DNA from: Metaruminococcus_A sp964607135
GTDB lineage: Bacteria > Bacillota > Clostridia > Oscillospirales > Ruminococcaceae
Length of the DNA: 64,000 nucleotides
NCBI GenBank assembly: GCA_964607135.1
Contig: CAZSIV010000006.1
Coordinates: 20,286-84,285 of the forward strand
Direction: 5' to 3'
Shown: positions 50,103-60,961 of the stretch, piece after piece
Layout: each line of letters starts with the position of its first letter
How positions within the stretch are numbered: the first letter of the stretch is position 1
The notes under the pieces: generated by a model
Seen by the model: only the letters and a program-made list of their open reading frames with translations
What the model was told of the DNA's origin: nothing
Database searches by the model: none
Translations under genes and position numbers: made by a program

Positions 50103-51416
50103 ATGAAACGTTTTTTTGCATTGTTGGGCATATCGATCCTGATCTTCTCCCTGAGCGGGTGCGACAGCAGTCTGATGAATATCGACGGGGTGCTCTCCCC
50201 GCCCAGCCTCACCATACAGCAGAACGCCATTTACGAGGCGCTGACCAAACAGGTGGGGGCAGATATTCAGCTCTGCTACCCTCAGACGGGGGATTACCGC
50301 TCGGCCTTTATTATAAAAAATCTCGATGAAGAACCCTCCGAGGAGGCAATTGTCTTTTATCAGTCGAGGCTTCAGACAAACCGTTTTACCGAGCTGCGGG
50401 TCAACATCCTGGACCAGCGGGGGGACGGCTCCTGGGTTTCGGCCTGCGATATCACAGGCGCCGGCTATGAGGTCGACCGGGTGGAGTTCGGGGACTTCGG
50501 CCCGGGCAGCGCGCCGAACATCATCGTCGGGTACAAGCGCGATGCAAAAGAGAAAAAGGTCTTTTCCATCTACAGCTATGCGGAAGGGATGCTGACCGGG
50601 CAGGCTGAGTTCGAGTACGACATCTTTGCGCTTTTGGATCTCCCGGGGCTGAAGGAAAGCCGCCTTGTCTACATTGGGGATGCGGGGGCCGACCGGAAGG
50701 CGGCCAAGCTGGTCGCATGGAGCGGGGACGGCTACCGGGTCGAGGACGAAGTCGAGATGTACGGCGGGGTTTACCACTATCAAAATGTCGTTTCGGGGAT
50801 GCTCTCCCCCGATCTGCCGGCCCTTTTCCTGGACGGGCGCGTTTCTTCGGGGATCTGTACCCAGATTCTCTCGATCGAGGAAGGAAAGCTCGTCAACCTG
50901 ACCTGCCGCCCCGATCTGAATCTGGTTTCCCAATCGCTTCGCACACAGGAGATCTTCTGTTCGGACATCGACCGGGACGGGATCGTCGAGGTGCCGAGCG
51001 CGTCGCTGATGCCGGGCTTCCGCGAGACGGACCCGAACCCGATGTATTACACCGATTGGCTTTCTTTCGGAGAAACAGGGTATTCAATCGAGCAGACCAC
51101 CTTTATCAATGCTGCGGACGGCTACCGCCTCAGCGTTCCGGAGGACTGGAAGGAGACCGTCTCCGCCGCCCCTGCGCTGGACCAGGCCGAAGTGCAGTTT
51201 TACCGGGTTGGAGGCGGTGAGGAGCCGGGGGATGTGCTGCTCCAGATTCGGACGGTTCAGCGGACAGACGTCGAGCAGAATTCCTTCAAGGCGGGATTTT
51301 TCAAGCTCGCCTCCGTCGGCCAGATCACCTATATGGCAAAGCTCAACATCGAAACGGATTTCGAAGGCCGTCTCACCAAGGACGGCTTGGTCCGCAGCTT
51401 CTCGATTATTTTGTGA
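50103..51416 (+). CDS. Lipoprotein preceding two-component system
   Basis: 437 residues. An N-terminal signal with lipobox LSGC (cleavage before C20), then a mixed strand-rich extracellular domain (about 30-430) not recognised by family. The gene ends 20 nt before the response regulator, so it is probably in the same operon and could modulate or be regulated by the sensor. GAGG precedes the ATG. Confidence 0.8.
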   Translation: MKRFFALLGISILIFSLSGCDSSLMNIDGVLSPPSLTIQQNAIYEALTKQVGADIQLCYPQTGDYRSAFIIKNLDEEPSEEAIVFYQSRLQTNRFTELRVNILDQRGDGSWVSACDITGAGYEVDRVEFGDFGPGSAPNIIVGYKRDAKEKKVFSIYSYAEGMLTGQAEFEYDIFALLDLPGLKESRLVYIGDAGADRKAAKLVAWSGDGYRVEDEVEMYGGVYHYQNVVSGMLSPDLPALFLDGRVSSGICTQILSIEEGKLVNLTCRPDLNLVSQSLRTQEIFCSDIDRDGIVEVPSASLMPGFRETDPNPMYYTDWLSFGETGYSIEQTTFINAADGYRLSVPEDWKETVSAAPALDQAEVQFYRVGGGEEPGDVLLQIRTVQRTDVEQNSFKAGFFKLASVGQITYMAKLNIETDFEGRLTKDGLVRSFSIIL

Positions 51417-51436
51417 TCGAAAAAGGGGATGACGTT

Positions 51437-52126
51437 ATGAGAAAAATATTGGTATGTGAAGACGAGGACGCGATCCGCGACTTTGTGGTGATCAACCTCC
51501 AGCGCTCCGGTTACACCGTTTCTGCTGTTGCCAGCGGGGAAGAAGCACTCAGCCTCTTTGAAGAGTGCGGCGGGGATTTCGACGCCGTCCTGCTCGACAT
51601 TATGATGGGCGGGATCGATGGGTTTACCGTCTGCAAAAAAATCCGGGAGCTCAGCGGAACCGTCGGCGTCATCATGCTGACGGCAAAGACCCAGGAGATG
51701 GACAAGGTCAGGGGGCTCATGCTCGGCGCGGACGACTATGTGACCAAGCCCTTCAGCCCGTCCGAGCTGGTCGCCCGGGTGGACGCGGTCTGCCGGCGGG
51801 TGAACATGATCAACGGCGTTCAGAACGAAACGGTGGAGTCCGGCCCCTTTCTGCTCAACCGGAAGAGCCGCCAGTTTACCAAAAACGGTGCGGTCGTGGA
51901 CTTGACCCAGGTGGAGTACCAGATCATCGACCTCTTCCTCCGCAACCAAAGGGTTGCGCTGGAGCGGTCGCGGATCCTCAACGAAATCTGGGGGGAGAAT
52001 TACGACGGCGATGACAAAATTGTGGACGTCAACATCCGCCGTCTGCGGATGAAGATCGAGGACGAGCCGTCCAGCCCCTCTTACATCCAGACGGTCTGGG
52101 GCTACGGCTATAAATGGAACGCGTGA
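51437..52126 (+). CDS. OmpR/PhoB family response regulator
   Basis: 229 residues. The receiver (1-115) has CEDED, LLDIMMGG with phospho-acceptor Asp near 52, TAKTQ and KPF; the winged helix (about 135-229) includes LTQVEYQIIDLFLRN and VDVNIRRLRMKIED...VWGYGYKWN. The ATG at 51437 has AAAGGGGAT upstream. It is encoded 440 bp before its likely partner kinase, with repeats between. Its stop codon touches family A repeat. Confidence 0.93.
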   Translation: MRKILVCEDEDAIRDFVVINLQRSGYTVSAVASGEEALSLFEECGGDFDAVLLDIMMGGIDGFTVCKKIRELSGTVGVIMLTAKTQEMDKVRGLMLGADDYVTKPFSPSELVARVDAVCRRVNMINGVQNETVESGPFLLNRKSRQFTKNGAVVDLTQVEYQIIDLFLRNQRVALERSRILNEIWGENYDGDDKIVDVNIRRLRMKIEDEPSSPSYIQTVWGYGYKWNA

Positions 52127-52550
52127 CCGGGCGCGGAGCGCCTCCGCTGGCAGTCGCGATTTGCAGGCAGTGTGAGCAACAACGTCCATTTCCCGCGAGG
52201 CGCCTCGCAGGACAAAAACTTAGAGATTGGCAGAACGTTCGGGTGCGAATTACCTGCGGCAGTTTGCCGCCCCGCGAGGCATATGTTTCGAAAAACGTGC
52301 CTCGCAGGGCCGGGTGATCCCGGCTGAACAGTCGCGATTCGTAGGCAGTGCGAGCAACAACGACCATTTCCCGCGAGGCGCCTCGCAGGACAAAAACTTA
52401 GAGATTGGTAAAACGTTCGGGTGCGAAATACCGGCGGAGGTACTCCGCCCCGCGAGGCACGTGTTTCATACAACGCACCTCGCAGGATAACTACGTCAAG
52501 ATTGGTATAATCTTGGAGTGCGAACTGCCCTGCCTGGGCACAGGCCGCTG
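52127..52550 (+). repeat. Family A repeats between response regulator and kinase genes
   Basis: Forward orientation. From the stop codon: hairpin GCGGAG-CGC-CTCCGC, left half (CAGTCGCGATTTGCAGGC... CCCGCGAGGC), right half (GGCAGAACGTTCGGGTGCGAA), hairpin, centre, second left half (ACAGTCGCGATTCGTAGGC...), second right half (GGTAAAACGTTCGGGTGCGAA), hairpin GCGGAG-GTA-CTCCGC, and a third right half (TGGTATAATCTTGGAGTGCGAA). The kinase ribosome binding site follows at 52552. Confidence 0.85.
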
Positions 52551-52566
52551 AAAGGAGGGTTGACTT

Positions 52567-53988
52567 TTGAAGAGCATCACACACCGGTGGCTGATCAACG
52601 GCCTGAGCGTCATTGTGGTCGTGCTGATCGTGCTGGACGTGGGGTTTATTCTGGCTATGAGCAGCTACTACTATCAGAGTGCACGCCAGGCGCTCGAGAG
52701 CAAGGCCAACCTGGTTTCCAGCCTCGTCACCCGGCTGATGGACGACCCGAACGTCAACATCACCTCCGAAATCCGCAGCATTGTGGAAACCTTTTCCGAC
52801 CGGGACAAGATGGAGCTGGTGGCGCTCAACCACAGCGGCCAGGCGATCCTGACCTCGAGCGGGTTCAGCTACCTCGACCCGCCGGATATGCCCGATTACA
52901 CCGAGGCGGTGACATCCCGGAGCGGGAAGGGCTATTATGTCGGGAAGATGGCGAGCGGGGAAAAGGTGATGGCCGTCACCATCCTCCTGCCGGTCATCGA
53001 CAGCGAGTTCAACGCTCTGCGCTTCATGGTGTCGCTTGAGCAGCTCGACGGGCAGCTGCTGGCGACGGTCTTGATTTTTACGGCCTTCTGCCTTTTAATC
53101 CTCTTTTTTGTCGTCCTTTCCGGGCTGTATTTTGTCAAGTCGATCGTCATCCCGATCCGGGAGGTCGGGGCGGTCTCCCGGAAAATTGCGGGCGGCGACC
53201 TGAACGTGCGGATTCAGAAGAAGAGCGACGACGAGCTGGGGGAGCTGAGCGATATCATCAACTACATGGCGGATGAGCTCCAAACCTCCAACCAGGTCAA
53301 AAACGACTTTATCTCGTCGGTCTCTCACGAGCTCCGCACCCCGCTCACCGCCATCAAAGGCTGGGGGGAGACTCTCGCATCCACATCCCCGGGCGACACT
53401 GAGACGCTCCAAAAGGGGATGCACGTCATCCTGAGCGAAACCGACCGGCTCTCCTCGATGGTGGAGGAGCTGCTCGACTTCTCCAGGATGGAAAACGGCC
53501 GGCTGACGCTGGTCAAAACCAGGATGGATCTCCTCGCCGAGCTGGGCGACGCGGTCTTGATGTACCAGGCCAGGGCCAGACGGGAGGAAAAGGAGTTCAT
53601 CTATCGGGAGCCGGACGAGCTCCCCTTCGTGTTCGGAGACCGCAGCCGTCTGCGGCAGGTTTTTGTCAACATCATCGACAATGCGCTCAAATACACCGAC
53701 CGGGGAGATACTATCCGCGTCCTGGTCGCCGAGCGGGAGGGGATGGTGGAGATTACGGTGAGCGACACCGGCGTGGGGATTCCGGTAGAAGACCTGCCCC
53801 ACGTCACACAGAAGTTTTACAAGGGGAATACGACCCGGCGGGGCTCCGGGATTGGGCTCGCGGTGGCGAATGAAATCATCTCGCTCCACGGCGGCGCTTT
53901 GTCGATCCAAAGCCAGGTTGGGGTCGGCACCGCAGTGACGGTCGCGCTCCCCGCCATGGGGAAGGAACGTTCGCCGGAGACCGTTTGA
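52567..53988 (+). CDS. PhoR-type sensor histidine kinase
   Basis: 473 residues. Two membrane helices (about 10-30 and 160-185) flank an extracellular region; HAMP (about 185-240), HisKA with phospho-acceptor SHELRTPLTAIKGW near residue 258, and HATPase (NIIDNALKYT, DTGVGIP, GSGIGLAVANEI). The start is a TTG with AAAGGAGGG 7 nt upstream. Partner regulator lies upstream beyond the repeats. Confidence 0.92.
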   Translation: MKSITHRWLINGLSVIVVVLIVLDVGFILAMSSYYYQSARQALESKANLVSSLVTRLMDDPNVNITSEIRSIVETFSDRDKMELVALNHSGQAILTSSGFSYLDPPDMPDYTEAVTSRSGKGYYVGKMASGEKVMAVTILLPVIDSEFNALRFMVSLEQLDGQLLATVLIFTAFCLLILFFVVLSGLYFVKSIVIPIREVGAVSRKIAGGDLNVRIQKKSDDELGELSDIINYMADELQTSNQVKNDFISSVSHELRTPLTAIKGWGETLASTSPGDTETLQKGMHVILSETDRLSSMVEELLDFSRMENGRLTLVKTRMDLLAELGDAVLMYQARARREEKEFIYREPDELPFVFGDRSRLRQVFVNIIDNALKYTDRGDTIRVLVAEREGMVEITVSDTGVGIPVEDLPHVTQKFYKGNTTRRGSGIGLAVANEIISLHGGALSIQSQVGVGTAVTVALPAMGKERSPETV

Positions 53989-54011
53989 TTGGTTAAAAGA
54001 AAGGGCAGAGA

Positions 54012-54977
54012 ATGGGACAGAAAAAACGAGACACAGGCTATAAAACGAGGGTCGGCGGACAGGCGCTGATCGAAGGGGTGATGATGCGGGGAATCGACAA
54101 GGCGTCGATGGCGGTGCTGCTGCCCGACAAAACGGTCGACGTCGAAACCTGGGAGGTCAAATCCCCTAAAAAGCGAAAGCTGTTCTTCCGGATCCCCATC
54201 ATACGGGGAGTCGTCAACCTGATCGAGTCCTTCGTCATGGGGTATAAATGCCTGATGAAATCGGCGGAAAAGAGCGGGATGGCCGAGGAGGAGGGGGAAC
54301 AGCCGGGCCGGCTGGAGCGCTTTTTGGAAAACCGCTTCGGCGAGATGGCGATGAACCGGATTTTCCGGGTGACAACCGTGCTGGCCTCGGTGGTGGGGGT
54401 GCTGCTCGCAGTGGCGCTGTTCCTCTATCTCCCCGCCCTGATTGCCCGCTTTTTCGGCGGACTGCTCAACGCCGGATATTTGCAGGGGGTGATCGAAGGG
54501 GTCATCAAGATTGCGATCTTCATTCTCTACCTCTTCCTCGTCTCCCGGATGAAGGAGATCCGCCGGGTTTTCGCCTTTCACGGGGCAGAGCACAAAACCA
54601 TTGCCTGCTATGAGGCAGGGGAAACGCTCACCCCTGAGAATGCGAAGCATCACAGCCGGTTCCACCCGCGCTGCGGCACCAGCTTCCTCATCATTGTGCT
54701 GATTCTGAGCATCGTCGTTTTTTCGGTCGTCTCATGGGACAACCTTCTGATCCGCACCCTGTTGAAGATCGGGCTCCTGCCGGTGGTGGCGGGGGCCGCC
54801 TATGAAATCATCCGGCTGGCGGGGCGGTACGACAACCTCCTCACCCGGATCATATCGGCCCCCGGGATGTGGCTTCAGCGGCTTACCACCAACGAGCCGG
54901 ACGAGGAACAGCTCGGCGTTGCGATTGCGGCGCTCGAGCCGGTTCTGCCCGAGGATCGGGAGGAAGGGCGCTGGTGA
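54012..54977 (+). CDS. DUF1385 family membrane protein
   Basis: 321 residues. VGGQALIEGVMMRG near the start, then HGAEHKTIACYEAG and HSRFHPRCGTSFL are the diagnostic blocks of DUF1385, a conserved Firmicutes family with about four helices and no established activity. The His/Cys/Glu pattern suggests a metal site. It precedes prmC with a short gap, a frequent arrangement. Confidence 0.9.
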   Translation: MGQKKRDTGYKTRVGGQALIEGVMMRGIDKASMAVLLPDKTVDVETWEVKSPKKRKLFFRIPIIRGVVNLIESFVMGYKCLMKSAEKSGMAEEEGEQPGRLERFLENRFGEMAMNRIFRVTTVLASVVGVLLAVALFLYLPALIARFFGGLLNAGYLQGVIEGVIKIAIFILYLFLVSRMKEIRRVFAFHGAEHKTIACYEAGETLTPENAKHHSRFHPRCGTSFLIIVLILSIVVFSVVSWDNLLIRTLLKIGLLPVVAGAAYEIIRLAGRYDNLLTRIISAPGMWLQRLTTNEPDEEQLGVAIAALEPVLPEDREEGRW

Positions 54978-54984
54978 TGAAGCC

Positions 54985-55853
54985 ATGACGATGGAGCAGC
55001 TTTACCGGCAGACCAAGGCGCGGCTCAAGCACGGCGGCCTGGAAGCATATACGGCGGAGGCGCGGTTTCTCTTTGAAGGCATCCTCGGGCTCGACTATCA
55101 GAACCTTCTCCTCTGCGGGGAGGTCGAAGTCACCCCCGAGCAGCGCAGGCAGGTGATGCAGGCGGTCGAAAGGCGGCTGTCCGGCTACCCCTTACAGTAC
55201 ATCACGGGGATGTGGGAGTTTTACTCCTACCCCTTCGAGGTCGGGGAGGGCGTCCTGATCCCCCGGCAGGACACCGAGGCCCTCTGCGACGTCGCCCTGC
55301 GCATCCTCAACCATTGCGGGAACAGCCGCCCGGTTGTCGCCGATCTTTGCAGCGGGAGCGGCTGTCTCGCGGTGGCAATCTCTTTGAAGTTTGAACGGGC
55401 CAGGGTCTACGCAGTGGAAAAGTATGAGGATGCGCTCTATTACCTGCGCCGGAACGTGGCCCTGAACCGGGCGGACGTTGAAGTCGTCGAGGGGGACGTG
55501 CTGGACGGCGGGATTTCGGAGCCGTCGGAGCCGCTCGACCTGATCGTCTGCAACCCGCCCTATCTGACGAAAGAGGATATGGAACGCCTCCAGACCGAGG
55601 TTTCCCACGAGCCCGCCACGGCCCTTTACGGGGATACCGACGGACTCCGGTTTTATCGGGCGGTCTCGGAACAGTGGTTCGGACGGCTGAAATCAGGCGG
55701 GTCGCTCGCCTTCGAAATCGGGAGCGGGCAAGAGAATGATGTGTCCGATATTCTGTACTGGAACGGCTACCAAAACGTTTGCACCTACCAGGATGTCTGT
55801 GGTATAATAAGAGTGGTTACGGCTGAAAAGCCGCTTGAACTGAAAGGAGATTC

Positions 55854-55857
<4 letters not shown>
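54985..55857 (+). CDS. prmC: Peptide chain release factor N5-glutamine methyltransferase PrmC
   Basis: 290 residues. N-terminal helical domain (about 1-75), IPRQDTEALCDVA, DLCSGSGCLAVAI (SAM loop) and CNPPYLTKEDM (NPPY) are the PrmC features; it methylates the GGQ glutamine of release factors. Start at 54985 has only GGTGAT upstream. It overlaps recA by 4 nt, so the two are coupled. Confidence 0.93.
55779..55808 (+). promoter_or_regulatory. Internal promoter for recA within prmC
   Basis: TTGCAC, 18 bp and TATAAT with an extended TGTGG, 46 bp before the recA start. No clear LexA box (GAAC-n4-GTTC) was seen. Confidence 0.6.
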
Positions 55858-57058
<1,201 letters not shown>

Positions 57059-57059
<1 letters not shown>

Positions 57060-57694
57060 TGGAGATCACGGGGGTTTCCCATCTCAAAGGGACGCGGTAC
57101 CGCGTCGAGGTGGATGGGGAATACTGGAATATCCTAGACGCGGAGATTCTTTCCTCGTTCGGCTTTCAGCCGGGAGTCCGGGTGGATGAAGAAACCCTTC
57201 TGCGCGCGCTGGGGGAAGCGGAGCGCCGCCGCGCCCGGGAGCGCGCCTTTTACCTCCTCTCCGGCCGGGATTATTCGGCGGGGGAGCTGCTTGAAAAGCT
57301 TTCAAAAAACGTGGGTGAAGAAACCGCCCTCGGGACAGTCGTCCGGATGCAGGAGCTGGGGCTTGTCGACGACAGCGCCTATGCCGTCAAGCTCGCACGC
57401 TCCCTCTTGAACATCAAGCGGTACGGCGTTTACCGTGCGCGGCAGGAGATGCGCAAAAAGCACCTGGATGGGGAGACCATCGACGCGGCGCTGGAAGAGG
57501 TGCTGGCTGAAACCGACCCGCTGGAGCCGCTCCGGGAGCTGGTCGAAAAAAAGTACTGGAAGAACCTCGGCACGCCGGAAGGGCGGAAAAAGACGGCTGC
57601 GGCCCTCATGCGGCTGGGCCACCGCCCTGCGGATATCCGCGCGGTGCTGGAGGAGTTCCAGGCGGAGCTGGAAGAGGACGGATGGGCGGAATAG
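57059..57694 (+). CDS. recX: RecX regulatory protein
   Basis: 211 residues, three-helix repeats: RERAFYLLSGRDYSAGELLEKL, ELGLVDDSAYAVKLARSL and a third part at about 150-205 (RLGHRPADIRAVLEEF). RecX inhibits RecA filament growth. It begins in the TAATG overlap of the recA stop, so it is translationally coupled to recA. Confidence 0.92.
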
Positions 57695-57757
57695 GCTGGA
57701 ATGTTTTCCGCCTCTGTTCCATAAGATTGTGTTACATAAAGAGGAATTGAAAAACGT

Positions 57758-59086
57758 ATGGCGATAAAGGTTGGAATCGTATCTCTCGGCTGTCCCAAAA
57801 ACCAGGTGGACGCCGAGCTGCTCTTTGGGCGGCTGAAAAACGGAGGCTATGAATTGACCGGCGATGCGGCGCTCGCGGACGTTGCAATCATCAACACCTG
57901 CGGCTTTATCGAGAGCGCAAAGCAGGAGTCGATCGACGAAATCTTAAATTTCTGCACCCTCAAAAAAGAGGGGCAGATTAAACGCGTGGTCGTCACCGGC
58001 TGCCTTGCGGAGCGCTACCGGGAGGAAATCCTCAAGGAAATCCCGGAGGCGGACGCGGTGGTCGGGATCGGCTGCAATGGAGAGATCTGTGATATACTCG
58101 ACCGCGTCGTGCGGGGAGAGCAGCCGGTCTGCATCGATGAAAAGGGGCGGCTCCCGCTGGAGGGGGAGCGGGTTTTAACCACCCTGCCATACTACGCCTA
58201 TTTAAAGATCGCGGAGGGGTGCGACAACTGCTGCAGCTACTGCGCCATCCCGGCGATCCGGGGGCGGTTCCGCAGCCGCACGATGGAGGCGATCGTCGAG
58301 GAGGCGGAAAGCCTGGCGCGGGACGGGGTCAGGGAGCTTGTCCTGGTGGCGCAGGACACCACCCGTTACGGCGAGGATTTATACGGCGGAGCCAAACTGC
58401 CGGAGCTTCTGCGAAGGCTCTGTAAAATCGAAGGCTTCGTCTGGATCCGCCTGCTCTACTGCTATCCCGAGCGGATCACCGACGAGCTGCTGGAGGTAAT
58501 CGCCTCCGAGCCGAAGATCGCGAAGTATCTCGACATCCCGATCCAGCACGCCGACGGGGAGATCCTCCGGGCGATGAACCGGACAGGGGACGCCGGCCGG
58601 CTCCTGGCGCTGGTGCAGAAAATCCGGGAGAAGGTTCCCGGGATTACCCTGCGCACCACCTTGATCGCCGGGTTCCCGGGGGAGACCGAGGAGCAGTTTG
58701 AAACGCTGGTCGATTTTGTAAAAGAAGCGAAGTTCGAACGCCTCGGCTGCTTTGCCTACTCCCAGGAGGAGGGCACTCCCGCCGCGGCGATGGAAGGGCA
58801 GCTCCCCGAAGAGGTCAAGGAGCGCCGCGCCGAGCTTGTCATGCTTGAGCAGATGCGGATCCACGACCGGTACAATGAGGAAAAAGTCGGGACGACGCTT
58901 CGGGTGGTCACCGAGGGGTTCGACCGCTACGGCGAGATTTATTTCGGCCGCAGCGAGGCCGACGCCCCCGATATCGACGGGAAGGTCTTCTTCTCGAGCG
59001 AAAAAAAGCGGCAGATGGGCGAATTCGTCCAGGTGGAAGTAGACGAAACGATGGACTACGACCTGATTGGGCATGCAGTTGACTAA
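57758..59086 (+). CDS. rimO: Ribosomal protein S12 methylthiotransferase RimO
   Basis: 442 residues. The three N-terminal cluster cysteines are in SLGCPKN, INTCGFI and VTGCLAERY; the radical SAM cluster is CDNCCSYC, followed by AIPAIRGRFRSR; a TRAM domain ends it (about 375-440). It adds a methylthio group to S12 Asp. AAGAGGA precedes the ATG. Part of the recA-recX-rimO-pgsA cluster. Confidence 0.96.
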   Translation: MAIKVGIVSLGCPKNQVDAELLFGRLKNGGYELTGDAALADVAIINTCGFIESAKQESIDEILNFCTLKKEGQIKRVVVTGCLAERYREEILKEIPEADAVVGIGCNGEICDILDRVVRGEQPVCIDEKGRLPLEGERVLTTLPYYAYLKIAEGCDNCCSYCAIPAIRGRFRSRTMEAIVEEAESLARDGVRELVLVAQDTTRYGEDLYGGAKLPELLRRLCKIEGFVWIRLLYCYPERITDELLEVIASEPKIAKYLDIPIQHADGEILRAMNRTGDAGRLLALVQKIREKVPGITLRTTLIAGFPGETEEQFETLVDFVKEAKFERLGCFAYSQEEGTPAAAMEGQLPEEVKERRAELVMLEQMRIHDRYNEEKVGTTLRVVTEGFDRYGEIYFGRSEADAPDIDGKVFFSSEKKRQMGEFVQVEVDETMDYDLIGHAVD

Positions 59087-59125
59087 GGCGGCGGGCTGGG
59101 CCGCCCATAGATGGGGGAAAGTCTT

Positions 59126-59692
59126 GTGAATACACCGAATAAGCTCACGGTTCTGCGGATCATCCTGGTTCCGTTTTTTATCCTGTTCCTGCTGGCGGAT
59201 AAAATCCCGCTCCACAGCCTTTGGGCGCTGATCGTCTTTGCGGCCGCATCTCTTACCGACCTGCTCGACGGGAAGATTGCCCGGAAGCAGAATCTGGTGA
59301 CGAATTTCGGGAAATTTCTCGACCCGCTGGCCGATAAGGTGCTGGTGGTTTCGGGGCTGATCTGCTTTGTCCAGATGGGGCTCTCCGATGCGGTGGTGGT
59401 GGTGGTCATCGTCGCACGGGAATTTCTCGTGACATCCCTGCGGCTGATCGCGGTGGACAACGGGAACGTCATTGCGGCGAGCCGCCTCGGCAAAATCAAG
59501 ACCGCCTTCACCATGACGGCGATGGTCGGCGTTATGCTCTTAGTCATCCTCTCGGAGCTGGGGATGCTGCCCCTCGGATTTCCGCTTTTTCTCGTCAGCG
59601 AGAGCCTGCTTTGGGTCGCGGTGGTTCTCACCATCGTCTCAGGGGTCGATTATCTGGTGAAAAATCGCTCCTTTATCGACCCGAAAAAATAA
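59126..59692 (+). CDS. pgsA: CDP-diacylglycerol--glycerol-3-phosphate 3-phosphatidyltransferase
   Basis: 188 residues, four membrane helices. The CDP-alcohol phosphatidyltransferase signature DGKIARKQNLV-TNFGKFLDPLADK (D-G-x2-A-R-x8-G-x3-D-x3-D) is complete. It makes phosphatidylglycerophosphate. The GTG at 59126 (giving MNTPNKLTVLR, the usual start) is preceded by GGGGGAAAG; the ATG at 59111 is possible but less likely. Confidence 0.93.
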   Translation: MNTPNKLTVLRIILVPFFILFLLADKIPLHSLWALIVFAAASLTDLLDGKIARKQNLVTNFGKFLDPLADKVLVVSGLICFVQMGLSDAVVVVVIVAREFLVTSLRLIAVDNGNVIAASRLGKIKTAFTMTAMVGVMLLVILSELGMLPLGFPLFLVSESLLWVAVVLTIVSGVDYLVKNRSFIDPKK

Positions 59693-59737
59693 CCGGACCG
59701 CGTTTGCGGCAGATAAAATAAGGTCTTGTCCTGCATG

Positions 59738-59775
59738 AAAAAACCGGGGCTGTCATGGGACAGCCCCGGTTTTTG
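59738..59775 (+). terminator. Terminator after pgsA
   Basis: AAAAACCGGGGCTGTC pairs with GACAGCCCCGGTTTTT around ATGG. Confidence 0.92.
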
Positions 59776-59777
59776 CG

Positions 59778-60040
59778 TCGGCCGGGTGGCCCCGGTGGCC
59801 AATTCGCACCCTGACGTTGTACCGATTAAAAGATTTCAGTCCTGCGAGGCGCGGAATGCTTCCGCTGCCAATTCGCACAGCGGTGCGCTGCGAATCAAAA
59901 AGGCTTTTGACCTGCGAGACGCATTTGCTAATCAATGGGCCTCGCGGGCTACGAGTCCCGTTTTTCGTACAACTTGTGGATCGCGATTGCGAGCGGGGAC
60001 GCTCCGCCGCGACCGGCCGGGGACACCCGGCTCGCCGCTG
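59778..60040 (-). repeat. Family A repeat cluster, reverse orientation
   Basis: Read on the minus strand from the stop of the next gene: hairpin GCCGGG-TGTC-CCCGGC, GCGGAGC-type hairpin, left half (AATCGCGATCCACAAG... TAGCCCGCGAGGC), centre, a right half diverged to AAAAGCCTTTTTGATTCGC, hairpin GCGGAA-GCA-TTCCGC, and a second right half (GGTACAACGTCAGGGTGCGAATTGG). Confidence 0.82.
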
Positions 60041-60832
60041 TTAAGCGAAGAAGAAGCCCGCCGTCATATCGAGGTAATTCTGCCCGCCGTACTGCGGATA
60101 CTGCCTGCGAACCTCAGCTTTGAATTCGTCGGCGCTCCCAACACCTGCCGCAATCCGTTTCAGATTCTCGAGGTAGGCGATTTTTGTTTCGGCGTCCTTT
60201 AAATCTTCGGGGGTGTAATGGGAGGTCAGAATCAGGACGTACCCCTTTTCAATGTAGCTGCGAAGCTCTGCGATCATCGCATCGGCGTGTCCTGCGCCGG
60301 CGACGATGGAATGACAGTCGTGCCCGAGCATGTGGGTGTAGACCGCGTTGATTTCCGGGATTTCCACGTCAAAGGCCTCGGAGGTCTGCTTGATCATGAA
60401 ATCAATCCCGCCGATCGTTACTTTACCCGCTTCGATCACATCGGTAATCTTGTGGACGGAGCTGTCGAAGGCCTCTCCGAACGCCTTTGCAAAGTTGTCG
60501 ATCAGCGCCTTTCCGCCGCCGTTTGCAGAATAATCGAGCGCGTTCTGCGTCGCATACTTCGGCACGTCGGGGAGGAAGGACGCGCCTGCGCCGTGATAAG
60601 CGATCAGCATCCCCTCGACTTCTATATCGTTCAAGTATTCGGCAAGCTCTTTGTTGTTGTCAAAAAAGCAAGGGGATTCGATGACGACCGCTTTGCCGTT
60701 TTTTTCGACGATGAAAACCTCGTCGTCAATGAAGTCGTTGGTTTTGTAGGCGTGCAGCTTTACACTGTCGAAATCATAAACGTTCATTTCGCCTTTTGCA
60801 AGCTTCACGGTTTGGAATGTGTTCTTGTTCAT
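60041..60832 (-). CDS. Metallo-beta-lactamase-fold-like protein without metal ligands
   Basis: 263 residues. The start (MNVYDFDSVKLHAYKTNDFIDDEVFIVEKNGKAVVIESPCF) and the ILTSHYTPEDL block resemble MBL-fold hydrolases. But the H-x-H-x-D-H motif is absent; LIAYHGAG takes its place. It may be an inactive or metal-free relative. The ATG at 60832 follows AAGGAG; the ATG at 60853 lacks a site. Divergent from the HxlR regulator, suggesting regulation by it. Confidence 0.6.
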   Translation of the reverse strand: MNKNTFQTVKLAKGEMNVYDFDSVKLHAYKTNDFIDDEVFIVEKNGKAVVIESPCFFDNNKELAEYLNDIEVEGMLIAYHGAGASFLPDVPKYATQNALDYSANGGGKALIDNFAKAFGEAFDSSVHKITDVIEAGKVTIGGIDFMIKQTSEAFDVEIPEINAVYTHMLGHDCHSIVAGAGHADAMIAELRSYIEKGYVLILTSHYTPEDLKDAETKIAYLENLKRIAAGVGSADEFKAEVRRQYPQYGGQNYLDMTAGFFFA

Positions 60833-60961
60833 GCTCAGTTTCTCCTTGTTCATGCGGTTTGTTTTAAATCACAAACTGCGGAACGGCCGTTTTCCGCAGC
60901 TCTTGGCTTTATTATATGGGCGGCGATTTCCTCTGTAAAGTACGCACTTTATTGTGGCGTA

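Noticed and set aside
55770..55853. LexA/SOS box before recA
   Set aside because: No GAAC-n4-GTTC-type site was found; AAACGTTT nearby is a short palindrome of a different form.
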